NCBI GenBank assembly: GCA_014904985.1
Contig: MU129124.1
Span: 30,589 to 94,588, forward strand
Reading direction: 5' to 3'
DNA from: Hydnum rufescens UP504
Taxonomy: Eukaryota; Basidiomycota; Agaricomycetes; Cantharellales; Hydnaceae
DNA length: 64,000 bases
Below the pieces are notes generated by a model. That model ran no database searches, had not been told where the DNA came from, and saw nothing but the letters and a program-made list of their open reading frames with translations. Each line of letters opens with the position of its first letter. The stretch's first letter is position 1. Both the position numbers and the translations under genes were made by a program. Shown here piece after piece: positions 47,890 to 58,498 of this stretch.

Positions 47890-48480
47890 CATCGCCAAAC
47901 GTTGTCATATTTACTGTAGGTAGATGCACTTTCTATGAAGCGCGACACTTACAGAAATATAGATCATGATTCCCCTCAAAGAATAAATAAAGAATCTCAA
48001 GATATAGGAGGAGCCCTTGTAGAACGAAACGATGAGTGACCAAGTCGACCTAACGTCGGTGAGTCGAGGAACGGAATAATGCAACACCAATCTCCGGACT
48101 TAATGATATATAATCCGGACAGCTACGTCGCCTTTGGTTCTAGAGTCTAACACTGGGCGCAATCACTCCCGTCAGACACAAACGACTCCATATACCCTGT
48201 CACGCTGTGCGATCTTGCGCCCATTGGAGGTCATCGAGCAGATATTTGCCTGGAAGAAAGACCCCACGGCGATACCTGAGACATCAGATACGTTGGAAAG
48301 AGCGAGATCAGAGGTTGAGAACCTGTACCTTTGAAGCAAAGGGGTACGGTTTTACTGGGATGCAGCTCAGAGCGGACGATTCCTACGGACTTTCCAACGG
48401 GGAAGTGGAAGTCCGTCTCTGCTGCACGAGTATACACCGGCCCATGGCTGTGAAGGTAGGAGATAGAATATCAAGAAGAC
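47890..48480 (-). pseudogene. MFS transporter relic, C-terminal part and 3' flank
   Basis: The minus strand reads MYTRAAETDFHFPVGKSVGI, matching YTRAAAMGFFFSVGNCA of the transporters at 54.8-64 kb, then SELHPSKTVPLCFKGTG (compare SNIYPNSTAPRFIRGTA) and RDRVYGVV. The 3' flank from 47,890 also matches 54,740 onward (GTAGATGC...CTTAC). There is no N-terminal half. It lies directly upstream of NLR2 on the opposite strand, so the NLR2 promoter was built in or next to an old transporter copy. Confidence 0.75.
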
Positions 48481-48659
48481 GATAAGACATTTCAACATTT
48501 TCCCTAAGAGCGTGGAAGACGCGTTATGCAAGGACTCACACCACTGACATGACGCAAAGATCAAGTGCAAATAAAATGCCCAATGAAGACGACGTCGAAA
48601 TTCGAACGACTCGGGACTCTCTGCGACACGTGACATTCTCACCATCAACTGTTGATTGA

Positions 48660-51600
48660 ATGCGAGATAAGGTCTCTTTGGGTGAGTTGTCTTTCAATCC
48701 CTCGTCGTGATGCTCATTCATGCTTCTCCTCAGTCACTGGTGGTGGGGGTTCTGGTGTGGATGGCGGTGTTGGTGGTCATGGAGGGGACATCAATTTCAA
48801 TTTCTACGACAATAATTGTAAGCGCCTCGCTCGAACATTCGGGCTCCTGACCCACAATCCATGTTCTTCCAGACGGGCCGGGATCTCCTGATATCTTGCT
48901 TTTAATGTCTCTTCCTCGTGCAGTAAATGCGGGATACGACTCTGGCCGCGAGGATGCTCCCACATCATGTCTCAAAGGCACTCGCGTTGCGATACTGGAG
49001 GAGATTCAGACATGGTCGGAGAGCGCGAATGGTGAACGACCACCTGTTTACTGGCTCAATGGACTCGCTGGCATCGGCAAGTCCACAATCGCCAAGACTG
49101 TGGCTGAACGAGCGCACGAGAAGGCGATGCTAGGCGCCAGTTTTTTCTTTTCGCGGAGCGACCAACATTTGCGAGATCCACAGCTCGTATTCCCAACACT
49201 TGCTTTCCACCTCGCACAATTAGACAATGCGTTCAAGAATGTCATCGTGGAAGCCCTAAAACAGGATCCGACAGTCGGACACAAAGCACTCCCAACCCAG
49301 CTGCAGGAATTGATCTCGAACCCCCTTCTTAAAATCAATCCCCATCAAGGCCCAATACTTATCATCCTCGACGCTCTCGACGAATGCGACGAAAGGGGTG
49401 CTGCAGATATTCTCCGACTTGTGTTTTCACATATGATCCGAATACCTTTCCTGCGCATCTTGATAACCAGCCGTCCACAGCCTCACCTGTCCACATTGTT
49501 CAACGAAGTGCCGAACCTAGCGAAGACGATTCTTCATGACATCGAGGCGTCGGTTATTCAGCAAGATATCCGCCTCTACATCTCCACCGAACTGGCCGAA
49601 ATCCCGAAGAGGCTCCATCTTCCTATGCCTGCTAATTGGGCAAAGGAGGTCGAGAGGGACTCACTCGTAGAGAAGTCCGGCAAGTTATTCGTTTACGCGG
49701 CTACAGCGATCCGATTCATCGGTGACGACCGAATGCGAGATCCTCGCGGACATCTAAGCCTTGTACTCAACACCATATCTAGCCCAACCAACTGGAGTCA
49801 CGCCATATTCGCAGCTGGACGACCTTTACATGGGGGTCCTCCGCAACTCCCGCTCTGTATATAATCATCGAGACATTCTGAAACGGTTTCAAATTGTCGT
49901 CGGGAGTATCGTGCTGCTACGGGAACCCCTCCCGTTGTATTCGTTGGCTCGATTTGTGTGCTACGAAACAGACGTTGTTGAGAATACCTTGTATCATCTT
50001 CACTCAGTCATCGTCCCACCATCCCATATTCATGAGGCCCCTCGTATCTATCACCCTTCGTTTCTCGAGTTTATTACGGACGCTTCCCGATGTTCGATGG
50101 CGGAGTTTGTGATAGTTCCTGTGCCAGAACAGGAACTGCGGCATGCTGCGCGATGCTTTGAGCTCATGGCGACACATCTCAAGCGGGACGTAGCTGGAAT
50201 CTCGAATTCGTCGTTACTGAACAGCGAGGTAGAAGGATTTGAGCAGAGAGTGAGAGATGCGCTGCCCCCTGAGGTTCAGTATGCATGTCGGTATTGGGCG
50301 TCACATCTATCACATGTGGAATTCGGAGAGAAGGGGATGGCAGAAACGCTGGAGGTGTTCTCGATGCGATCAATTTTATGGTGGTTCGAAGCCATGAGCC
50401 TGGTTGGGAGCATCTCGACTGCTGCGAGCTCTATTCAGGATGCGCACCGCTGGGCGGTATGGGTATTTATTGTTTATCCTCAGGCCCCCGCTAATTGGAC
50501 AATACTTCTGAACAGATAAACTCAAAATGCAATGGGATTGTCATAACAATCCTCTCTGATGCCCGTCGATTCATTCTTGCTCATGGGGAAGTGATAAGAG
50601 AGAGTGCCCTACATGTGTATCATTCTGCATTGCCCTTTACACCATATGACACTGCACTGTACAAAGTGTATTGGGAAGATGGAAATGATTGTATCAGGGT
50701 GCTACAGGGTTTGGAGCCTGAATGGCCCCAGGCCTTGAGTACTTTACGTGGTCATTCTGGTTGGGTTAGGGGTGCAGCATTTTCACCTGATGGATTACAA
50801 CTAGCATCAGGTGCAGCTGACTGCACCCTACAATTGTGGGATGCAGTGTCTGGTGCACCCATTGCAATACTGAAGGGCCATTCTGGTGCAGTTACAAGTA
50901 TTGCATTTTCACCTGGTGGATTGGTCCTGGCATCTGGTTCTGGTGACCATACCCTACGGCTGTGGGATGTTGTGGCTGGCACATCCATTCTGACATTGGA
51001 AGGCCACTCTGATTGGGTCACAGCTGTTGCATTCTCACCTGATGGATTGTGCTTGGTGTCAAGTTCTGATGATTGTACTCTGCGGCTGTGGGAAGTCAAG
51101 TCTGGCACACTCATTGCACAATTGCAAGGCCACTCTCCAGTTACAAGTGTTGCATTTTCACCTGATGGATTGCACATTGCATCAAGTTCTTATTATGATC
51201 CCATCTGCTTGTGGGATGCTGTGACCTGTGTGCCCATTGCCACACTAGAAGGCCATTCTGCTTCAGTTAGAACCATGGCATTTTCACCTGATGGATTGCA
51301 TCTGGCATCAGGATCTTATGATGGTACCCTTCAGTTATGGGATGTGAAGTCTGGCATGACCCTTGCAAAACTGGACAACCATTCTGATTTGGTTAGAACT
51401 GTTGCATTTTCACCTGATGGGGTGTATCTGGCCTCAGGCTCTTATGATCATACCATATGGTTGTGGGATGCTGTGTCTGGTATGCCTATTGCAAGACTGC
51501 AAGGCCATTCTGGTTTTGTTTTGGCTGTTGCATTTTCACCTGATGGGTTACATCTGGTGTCAGGTGCTGCTGATCACACCCTATGGCTGTGGGATGTCAT

Positions 51601-52723
51601 GTCCCACATACCCATTACAAAAGCAGAAGGGCATTCTGATTCAGTTTTAACCATGGTGTTTTCACCCAATGGATTGTACTTGGCATCAGGCTCTGATGAC
51701 CATACCCTACAACTATGGAATGCTGTATCTGGCATGCCCATTGCAAAACTGGAGGGTCATTCCCAATCAGTTATAACTGCTGTATTTGCACCAGATGGGT
51801 TGTGCTTGGCTTCAAGCTCCAGTGATGGCACTGTGCAACTGTGGAATGTTGTGTCTGGTGACCTCATTGCAAGCCTGGAAGCCCATTCTCATTGGGTTAG
51901 GACCATTGCATTTTCACCTGATGGATTGCATCTGGCATCAGGCTCTGATGATGGTACCATACAATTATGGAGTACCCAATCTAGCAGACCCATTGCCAAA
52001 CTGGAGGGCCATTCTGGTTGGGTTAGGACTGTTGCATATTCACCTGATGGGAAGTGCCTGGCATCAGGATCTCATGATCACACTGTACAGCTGTGGCATG
52101 CTGTCTCAGGCAGAGCCACTGCAAGACTGGAAGGCCATTCTAATTGGGTTACAACAGTTGCATTTTCCCCTGATGGATTGTACCTAGCTTCAGGGTCCCA
52201 TGACTGTACTGTCCGGCTGTGGAATCCCATCTTGGGTGAATCTCTTTTCAAACTTGAAGGCCATTCTCATTGGGTTGTGGCTGTAGCATTTTCCGGTGAC
52301 AGTATATTGTGCACCACACATGCACGTGAGGAGGTCTTAGTGTGGGATTTGGCCTCCCAACCTCCCTGTCACCTAGTCTCCGGTTCATCCTCGGTGGCCC
52401 CTGGTCGCTCTGTGCGCTCGATACCACTCATCTGGTCTTTCCGTGACCGGTGGATACAAGTGGAGCGGCGAGAAGATGGTGCCGTCCGACGTATCTGTCG
52501 TATCCCTCCGCATTACACACGCAACACTGGCATCCTTGTGTCGACTCAGCGGACCCACTCTCGTATCGCAATTGGGTGCAATGACGGTCGTGTTATAATT
52601 CTCACCATTCCACATGATCCATTTAATTGGCGCTTTAGCGAGGAAGATGCTAACATTCCGCTCGTTCCTGCTATTGAAGCTCAACCGGCACTTCGGGCGA
52701 AAGCATGCCTCGCGTCTCCCTAA
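48660..52723 (+). CDS. NACHT-WD40 protein (NLR-like), NLR2, one frame break
   Basis: Exons 48660-48681, 48734-48817, 48873-50456 and 50516-52723 give about 1,299 residues. The N-terminus MRDKVSLVTGGGGSGVDGG continues HGGDINFNFYDNN, a Gly/Asn-rich tail with no separate effector domain. The NACHT domain has GLAGIGKST (about 49,068), LIILDALDE and ITSRPQPHL. The linker matches NLR1 (YSQLDDLYMGVLRNS, PPSHIHEAPRIYHPSFLEFI). The last exon has 12 full WD40 blades plus one degenerate blade (AREEVLVWDLASQPP), about two seven-bladed propellers, then a tail ending VIILTIPHD. Exon 3 is one base too long: an extra base near 49,781 separates LVLNT from AQPTGVTPYSQ. The WD40 part from 50,760 to 52,260 has only about three CpGs, while the NACHT exon is CpG-rich. 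The role as a nonself or damage sensor is inferred from the family. Confidence 0.9.
50755..52300 (+). repeat. WD40-coding tandem repeats, 12 units of about 126 bp
   Basis: Units share ..CATTTTCACCTGATGG.. and ..CTGTGGGATG.. at fixed spacing. CpG is almost absent: about three in 1.5 kb (near 50,957, 51,083 and 52,213). Confidence 0.9.
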
Positions 52724-52913
52724 ATTTCTGCAAAGGTTTCAGGTTATATTTTGTCGTTAGCAAAGTAGAAGTGAATTTATCCTATCTGTACCTTACTGTA
52801 AATTCATGGTCTCGTCTCACCGTACGGTCGCGTGTCTCGGTAATCTCTAATTTCTAGCCCAGCGTGCGTTCCCAAAAAATGACGAAATATCAGTTCTATA
52901 TGATGCCGGGTGT

Positions 52914-53305
52914 TCAAGAGGTTCAATCTGCACACCTGAGCATTGGAACACACGCGACAAGGCCAGTCGAAGCTTAATTCCTAGTAAAGGGGAGTCTGGG
53001 ATTGCTTCCCCTTTCTCTCTTCTAACGGTGCTATGTCTCCGGACTCCCAACAGTAAGAGCGATCAAGTGGAGAGAGACCCAATAGGATGGCTGTTCTTGC
53101 AGCCTTGCCTATCCTTCCATCTTCTGACCTTGACAATACCGGGGCGTGTTCGAAGTCGCCCTTATTTTTTTTTACAGGGGCTGAAGTACCGAAATGCATT
53201 TCCGGAAACCGACATCGAAAACAATCCATCAACGCAGCAATAAGCAATCGATGAACACTCGGACCTATGGGCAAAAGAGTTCCGAACGAAATCAGGTTTC
53301 AAGTG
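52914..53305 (+). repeat. Dispersed direct repeat, copy 2
   Basis: This matches 38,580-38,965 in the same orientation (starts CAAGAGGTTCAATCTGCACA; includes GGGGAGTCTGGGATTGCT and GACTCCCAACAGTAAGAGCG). It begins about 190 bp after the NLR2 stop codon. Confidence 0.7.
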
Positions 53306-53516
53306 GGCGAGACGGGCGAAATTGTGTAAAGGACAGAACGAATCAACGTGATCAAAGCCGGGACAATGAATGAAGCGAAGATATGCCTTGGGAATTAAAT
53401 CATTCAAGCAGCCACGGTTCATGTCGATGGGTGGTCCAAGGGGGGTACAAAACCCAATCATGACAGGCGAGGAGTAGAAGTGTCCAGCTAGAATTCGAAG
53501 GATTCAGCATCAAGTA

Positions 53517-54470
53517 TCATAATTCCACATTCTCCTTGCATGTGCACCTTCGCGTGGTGCTCCACGGGATCCACATACGGTGGACGTGGATGGAATGTAC
53601 GTCGCGGTGGTTCCATTCTGCCATCACTATCCCAAACGAGAAGCTGATCAAGGCAGCCATCATCCTAGTACACCCCAAGAGGGCACGCATTAGCTGGCGA
53701 TAGAGCATCATGTCTGACTTTGCCACCGGTCCCGCGTTATTTATATATCTCTTTGCGGTCTGGGGGGAGTGGGGGAACGGAATTAATCTATCACGCACGT
53801 AATTTACTGAAATAGCAATCCGGGAGAGAAAGGGCGCACATACGTTGACGTTGAAAATAACGATATCAAGAATAAGCATAACCACAGTCGAACCCCAAGC
53901 GAGGGAAGAAAAAAAAAAGGAAGATGACATGCTGGCGATCCAAGCACAAGCCCGCTCCGTAGCTTCCAAAGGAGGAGAGCGCAGCCAGTCCAGAGAATCA
54001 GGTGGCGATGGGGTACAGTATTAGCGTCCCCGTGAGGCCACAATAATTTGCGGGAGTCGATAACGAAAAAGTGGTGTTATCGATTTGTGTCAGCACGTTT
54101 GCACGAGGGCGAATAAGGTCAAAGCAGTAAAAGGGCCGAAAGCCACTTCACGGCCTCAACTTACAGATATCATACTCTATTGACCTTCTCGAACACATAT
54201 GAGAAGTGCTCGTTCTGGAAGATGAGTGATGGTTGGTTTTGGAGAAACTGAAATCGAAGGAAGAAGGCCAGACGAACGAGAAAAGTAGCCAGTATCCCGG
54301 AGCTCCGAAGAGACCGCAGTACGATTTTGAGCATCAATGACGGCCCGATCTGATGGAATATTAACGAGGAAGAACCCCCAATGATGGAACACGGGGGAAG
54401 TCATGGTGATGACCACGAAAAGGACCGTTGCGGTGAGAAAGAAATCATAAGGCAAATGTTGGCCATACAT
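53517..54470 (-). CDS. Possible small membrane protein, gene model unresolved
   Basis: Three minus-strand frames have hydrophobic, non-random composition. MYGQHLPYDFFLTATVLFVV continues ITMTSPVFHHWGFF (54,470 down), and WIASMSSSFFFSSLAWGSTV continues VMLILDIVIFNVN (about 53,930 down). A GT donor follows IFNVN (near 53,848). The order signal/TM, loop, then 'SSFFFSSLAW..VVMLILDI' faintly recalls SUR7/PalI-type four-TM proteins, but I cannot build a complete model and the middle part has stops. It may also be a decayed gene. Confidence 0.3.
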
Positions 54471-54814
54471 GGGAGACCCGGAGGAGAAAAAACCGATCGA
54501 GATGCCGGATTACACATATCATATCATAATTGTTCAGGCACATTGGGGTGCACGCATAGCCTCGACCCTTCAACATATTAGAAGGTCATGGACATGATGA
54601 GGCAAATTTGAATTCCTTCACAGATATCAACAGACAAGACATTGTTAGAGAACGAACTCTCGACCAGGTTACGTAACGTGATAAATTGACTCCGACGCCC
54701 TCGAAAGACGGATCTGGCAACGTAGACCAAAAAACACGTCGCCAAACTTGTTGTAAGTAGATGCGCTTTGTAGAAAGGGCGATACTTACAACATTAATGA
54801 CTAAAAAAACAGGG

Positions 54815-57094
54815 TCACAGAATATAGCGGAAACCTACGAGAATGGAACGATGAGTGCACACAGTCGAGATAAAGTTCATCCGCTGACGAAAGAAGGAAT
54901 GCATTCGCTTGCCTGGATGCCGATCTCCGAGTTCAATGATCTCCAACTCGGACAGCCCCTCAAGACCCCAAGTCGCCTTCTGTTCGGGAGTCAACACCTT
55001 ACGCGGGTCCGCATCGCTTCCGTCAGGTGCGGTAACTCCATACACTCTGTCGCGTCGCGCGTTCTCGCGCCAATTGGAAGCCATCAAAATCAAAGTCCAT
55101 ACGATGGCCATGAAGGAAAATGCGAGGGCGATACCATGTCCTGAGACATATGAGATGCACTTCAGAGAAGGGAAGAGAATAACGGAATCGAGGTTGTACC
55201 TCTGAAGAAACGAGGTGCGGTGTTACTCGGATATACGTTAGAGCTGATGATCCCGGCGGAATTCCCAACAGAGAAAAAGAAGCCCATTACTGCTGCACGG
55301 GTATACATTGGTCCGAAGCTGTATGCGTAAGCGATGTAAATGCTAAATGAGACTATGAAGGAGGCGTTGCACGAACTTGTTTCCTACAAACGTGATCGAC
55401 GTTGAGATGCAAGGACTGACACCTCCTACACAAAGGAAAAGTGCAACTGAAATGCCAATAAATACGAGCCCAGGATAGGAGCGATTGGACATGAGACGTA
55501 CAGTACTTGGCCCCAGCCGATACATTGGTGATGAGGATGATGTATCCTATAATGACAGTAAACATTGCTCCAATGATAAAGATGCCTCGTCGGAGTAGCC
55601 TATCGGACGCAATTGCAACCAATAGCGTGGTGATGAACCCAAAAACATAGGGCGGTACACTGAGCAAATTCGCGTTCGCGTTCGTGTACCCTAGTTCTTT
55701 GATGATCGTCGGCGTGAAGAGGGCAAGGGAATAAAACGGCTGAACAATACTGATGTATCTGAGGGGGAGAATACCGTGAATCAGGATGTGCACAACTTGG
55801 AACGAGATAATACGAAAGTATGCCACACAGCAGAGCATAGGCATATGTCCTCCAGTCTGTAAACGCCCTCCGAACCTGGCGCCATGAGAATGGCAGAGGC
55901 GCACTCGTCACACCCTGATTCTTGGCGAGTCGGTGGAGCCACCGCTTGCGATCGATGCCTTTCAGGACTCTGTGGTCCTCAGGAAAATCCGGAATCAACC
56001 ACCACGCAGGGATCGCGCAGAGGAAGGTTACAATGCCCTCGAGAATGAATCTAATTCGTATGAGAAGAGATCTCGCCATGTGAGGTTGTCAGGGAAAATT
56101 TATGTATGGAAGGAGCCACACACATCCAGGCCCAACCGCCCTTCCCACCAACACCGTCCATGTGTCGGATACCGAATGCCAAAATTCCTCCAAAGGCACC
56201 TTTTGTAGAAACGGGTTAACGGGTTGCAGGCAGGAGGTTCAGAGACCAAGAGAGTGAATGCTGACCTGCCAGAGTGGCGCCGGCAAAGAACAAGGATATG
56301 ACAAAATTCTGCTCATTTCGATTATACCATGTTGTAAGGAGGAAATTAATCCCTGGAAATAGACCACCTAAAAGCACGTGGTGAGGCGCTGGAAGAATTG
56401 GAGCAAGGGAATAGAGAGACTTTCGGCGAGGCCAAGCATGAGTCGTGCTGAGGCTAGGCCGCCAAAATTGTTCACCACGCCCATCAGGGCTAAAAGGGGT
56501 GAAAGATAAGTTAACTAATAAACTACAAGACTTTGGTTTCCGAAGACGTACTCATCACGAGACCCCAGGATAGCATAATGAAACAGATCCACCTCAAAAA
56601 ACAGTATGAAAAACAAGATGATGCGCGTATGGACGAAAGCAATCATACCGATGAGGCTTGAGCCATCGAAGCGCGAGATTAGAGGGGACTTCAAAGAACA
56701 CATAGGAAACGAAGAACACAGTAAGAGCAATATCATACTGGTTCCCCTTTAAGTGCAAATCTTTTTCAAGACCCGCCAAACGTGCTTGACCGATATTGAC
56801 CTGGAACGGAGAGTATTAGACCCTCAGCGTATACAGGGTCAAGCAAGGCTCATACACGATCCAGGAAGCCTGAAAAAGGAAAGACCCATGTTTCAGCGGG
56901 GAATAATGAACGTGTTGGAGTCGACGCACTGAGTAGATAGAGAAGAGAACAGTAAGGGATGATGGCGAGGTCAATCTTGCGCTTGATCGCCCTTTCTTGG
57001 CTGGGACTCATATCCAACGAATCCACAGTCCCATGCTCAGAAGTGGCGTACGCATCTGCTTTCTTTTCGTCGACGGGGGACAAGGGGACGACAT
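54815..57094 (-). CDS. MFS transporter, anion:cation symporter (Dal5-like) family, copy 1
   Basis: This family imports organic anions such as allantoate, nicotinate or pantothenate across the plasma membrane. The N-terminal tail ends LDMSPSQERAIKRKIDLAII and TM1 is PYCSLLYLLS. After introns come VNIGQARLAGLEKDLHLKGN, FVSYVFFEVPSNLALRWLKP, later ILEGIVTFLCAIPAWWLIPD, then LVAIASDRLLRRGIFIIGAM, YPNSTAPRF and RDRVYGVTAPDGSDADPRKV. There are two defects. One base is missing after the ATG (57,094), so MSS and VDEKKADAY are in different frames. The stop codon shared by copies 2 and 3 (GGCAAGTGA) reads CGA here (about 54,907), adding about 30 residues to the next stop at 54,815. It is the first of three direct tandem copies. 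The substrate is unknown. Confidence 0.8.
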
Positions 57095-58220
57095 GACGAG
57101 CAGTGTGGGGAAAGAGGCTGCCGCTGGATTTACGCGATACTTACAGAGAGCCGAAATGTTCAGCTGATTGCAGAACCTGAAGCGAGCTCCCTTTCCACTC
57201 CAAGCCGGGGTTCACGGATTCCCGGCCGAAATTTTGGGCTATATTAGTAAATGGAGCTTGAGACTCGTTCCCAGCTGGCCTGTTGCCACGAAGTCGGCTC
57301 GAGCCGTGAACCGGCGTGAACTCGGCAAAGTCGAGCCGACCTCATGGAGTCACCTTGACTCAACTCACAAACATGACTGCATTTCTCATGTAGTTTTACG
57401 ACCTTAAATCCTCTAATTGAATATTGACCCGCCGGACTTTGCCCTTCTCAAATTCTTGCGGGGCCGAGGACCAGAAATGCGCGAATGGCACCTCCCGATC
57501 GCGAGTATTTTTCAATTTTGAGGTGGGTATTTTTGCCGTAATGTGTTCCTGGCACCTTCCCACGAGCTCAGCATCCCACCCCACCCTCAGCTCCCAGATA
57601 TCAATCTGCATCCTCGCAATGTGCGAATGATCGCAATGGCCTTGAAGAAATGCATACCACCATACCCAGCCACCTAGGTCTGGCATGCTCAGTACTGGAA
57701 GGTACCAAAGGGTCGGAAGAACCCGTGTTTTTTGGTCCAAAATCTGTGAACTGGCTAAAATTTCGTCCGAAAATCGGCATAGAGCTCGCCCTTCAGCCCC
57801 GGTCACAGGTCACCAGGGGAAGCCTTTCCTTCCAAGCCTTATTAATAAAGGAGGCGGTCACAGGTGGCTATTAGTAAGAGGTCACGCCAGTGCCGGCGTT
57901 TGCCGGCTGAAGCTGTGAGGGTGAAGATGCGCCAGAGCGGCTAGACGATTCCTAGCTCGCTAAACCCATTATTATTGAGGCGAATAATGCATTGCCGGAG
58001 TAGACTTTGGAAATGGCAGGAAGGGATGATTTGAATGCGGTGGCTGTGTTTCTACCGAAAAAGGAAGCCTCATCTTCAACACCAAATGAATGTTAGGGAA
58101 ATTGCTACGAACTATGGTGCCTCAGCGCTACCATATTCGTTGTATATCATTCCGGGCCATGTCGCGTATGGTAAATGGGAAGTGAGTGAAAAAAAAAAAC
58201 TCAAGCGCGTGCGTTGTTAG
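57095..58220. other. Spacer between transporter copies 1 and 2
   Basis: This holds the promoter of copy 1 and unrelated sequence. Short frames on both strands lack motifs. No gene is seen. Confidence 0.4.
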
Positions 58221-58498
58221 GAAGCCTCAGCTGGGGCCGAGATGTTCAGAGAATCCGGATTGAAAACGGAGCAGCACGCGGCACCCATTCCGATATCGAG
58301 TATAGGTTTCGAAATCAAAATCATATTGCTTTCTGGCATGCACCCTCCTGGCGTGTCTTCTGGACAAGTCTCAAGCTCCGTCATTGCAAACTAAAAAAAA
58401 AACTGAGAAAGGGGTCACAGGACATAGCGGAATCCTAGGGGAACGGAACGATGAGTGTACAACTCGATGTAAAGTTCATCTGCCGATGAAGGAACGTA
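58220..58498. repeat. 3' flank of MFS copy 2, duplicated at copy 3
   Basis: AGAGAATCCGGATTGAAAA, ATGCACCCTCC, TCAAGCTCCGTCATT and GGGTCACAGGA(C/T)ATAGCGGAA recur in the same order at 62,165-62,461. The duplicated unit therefore includes at least 280 bp beyond the stop codon. Confidence 0.7.

Noticed and set aside
50755..52300. Regularly spaced repeats resembling a CRISPR or minisatellite array
   Set aside because: The 126-bp period is exactly one WD40 blade in a continuous reading frame; these are protein repeats in a eukaryote.
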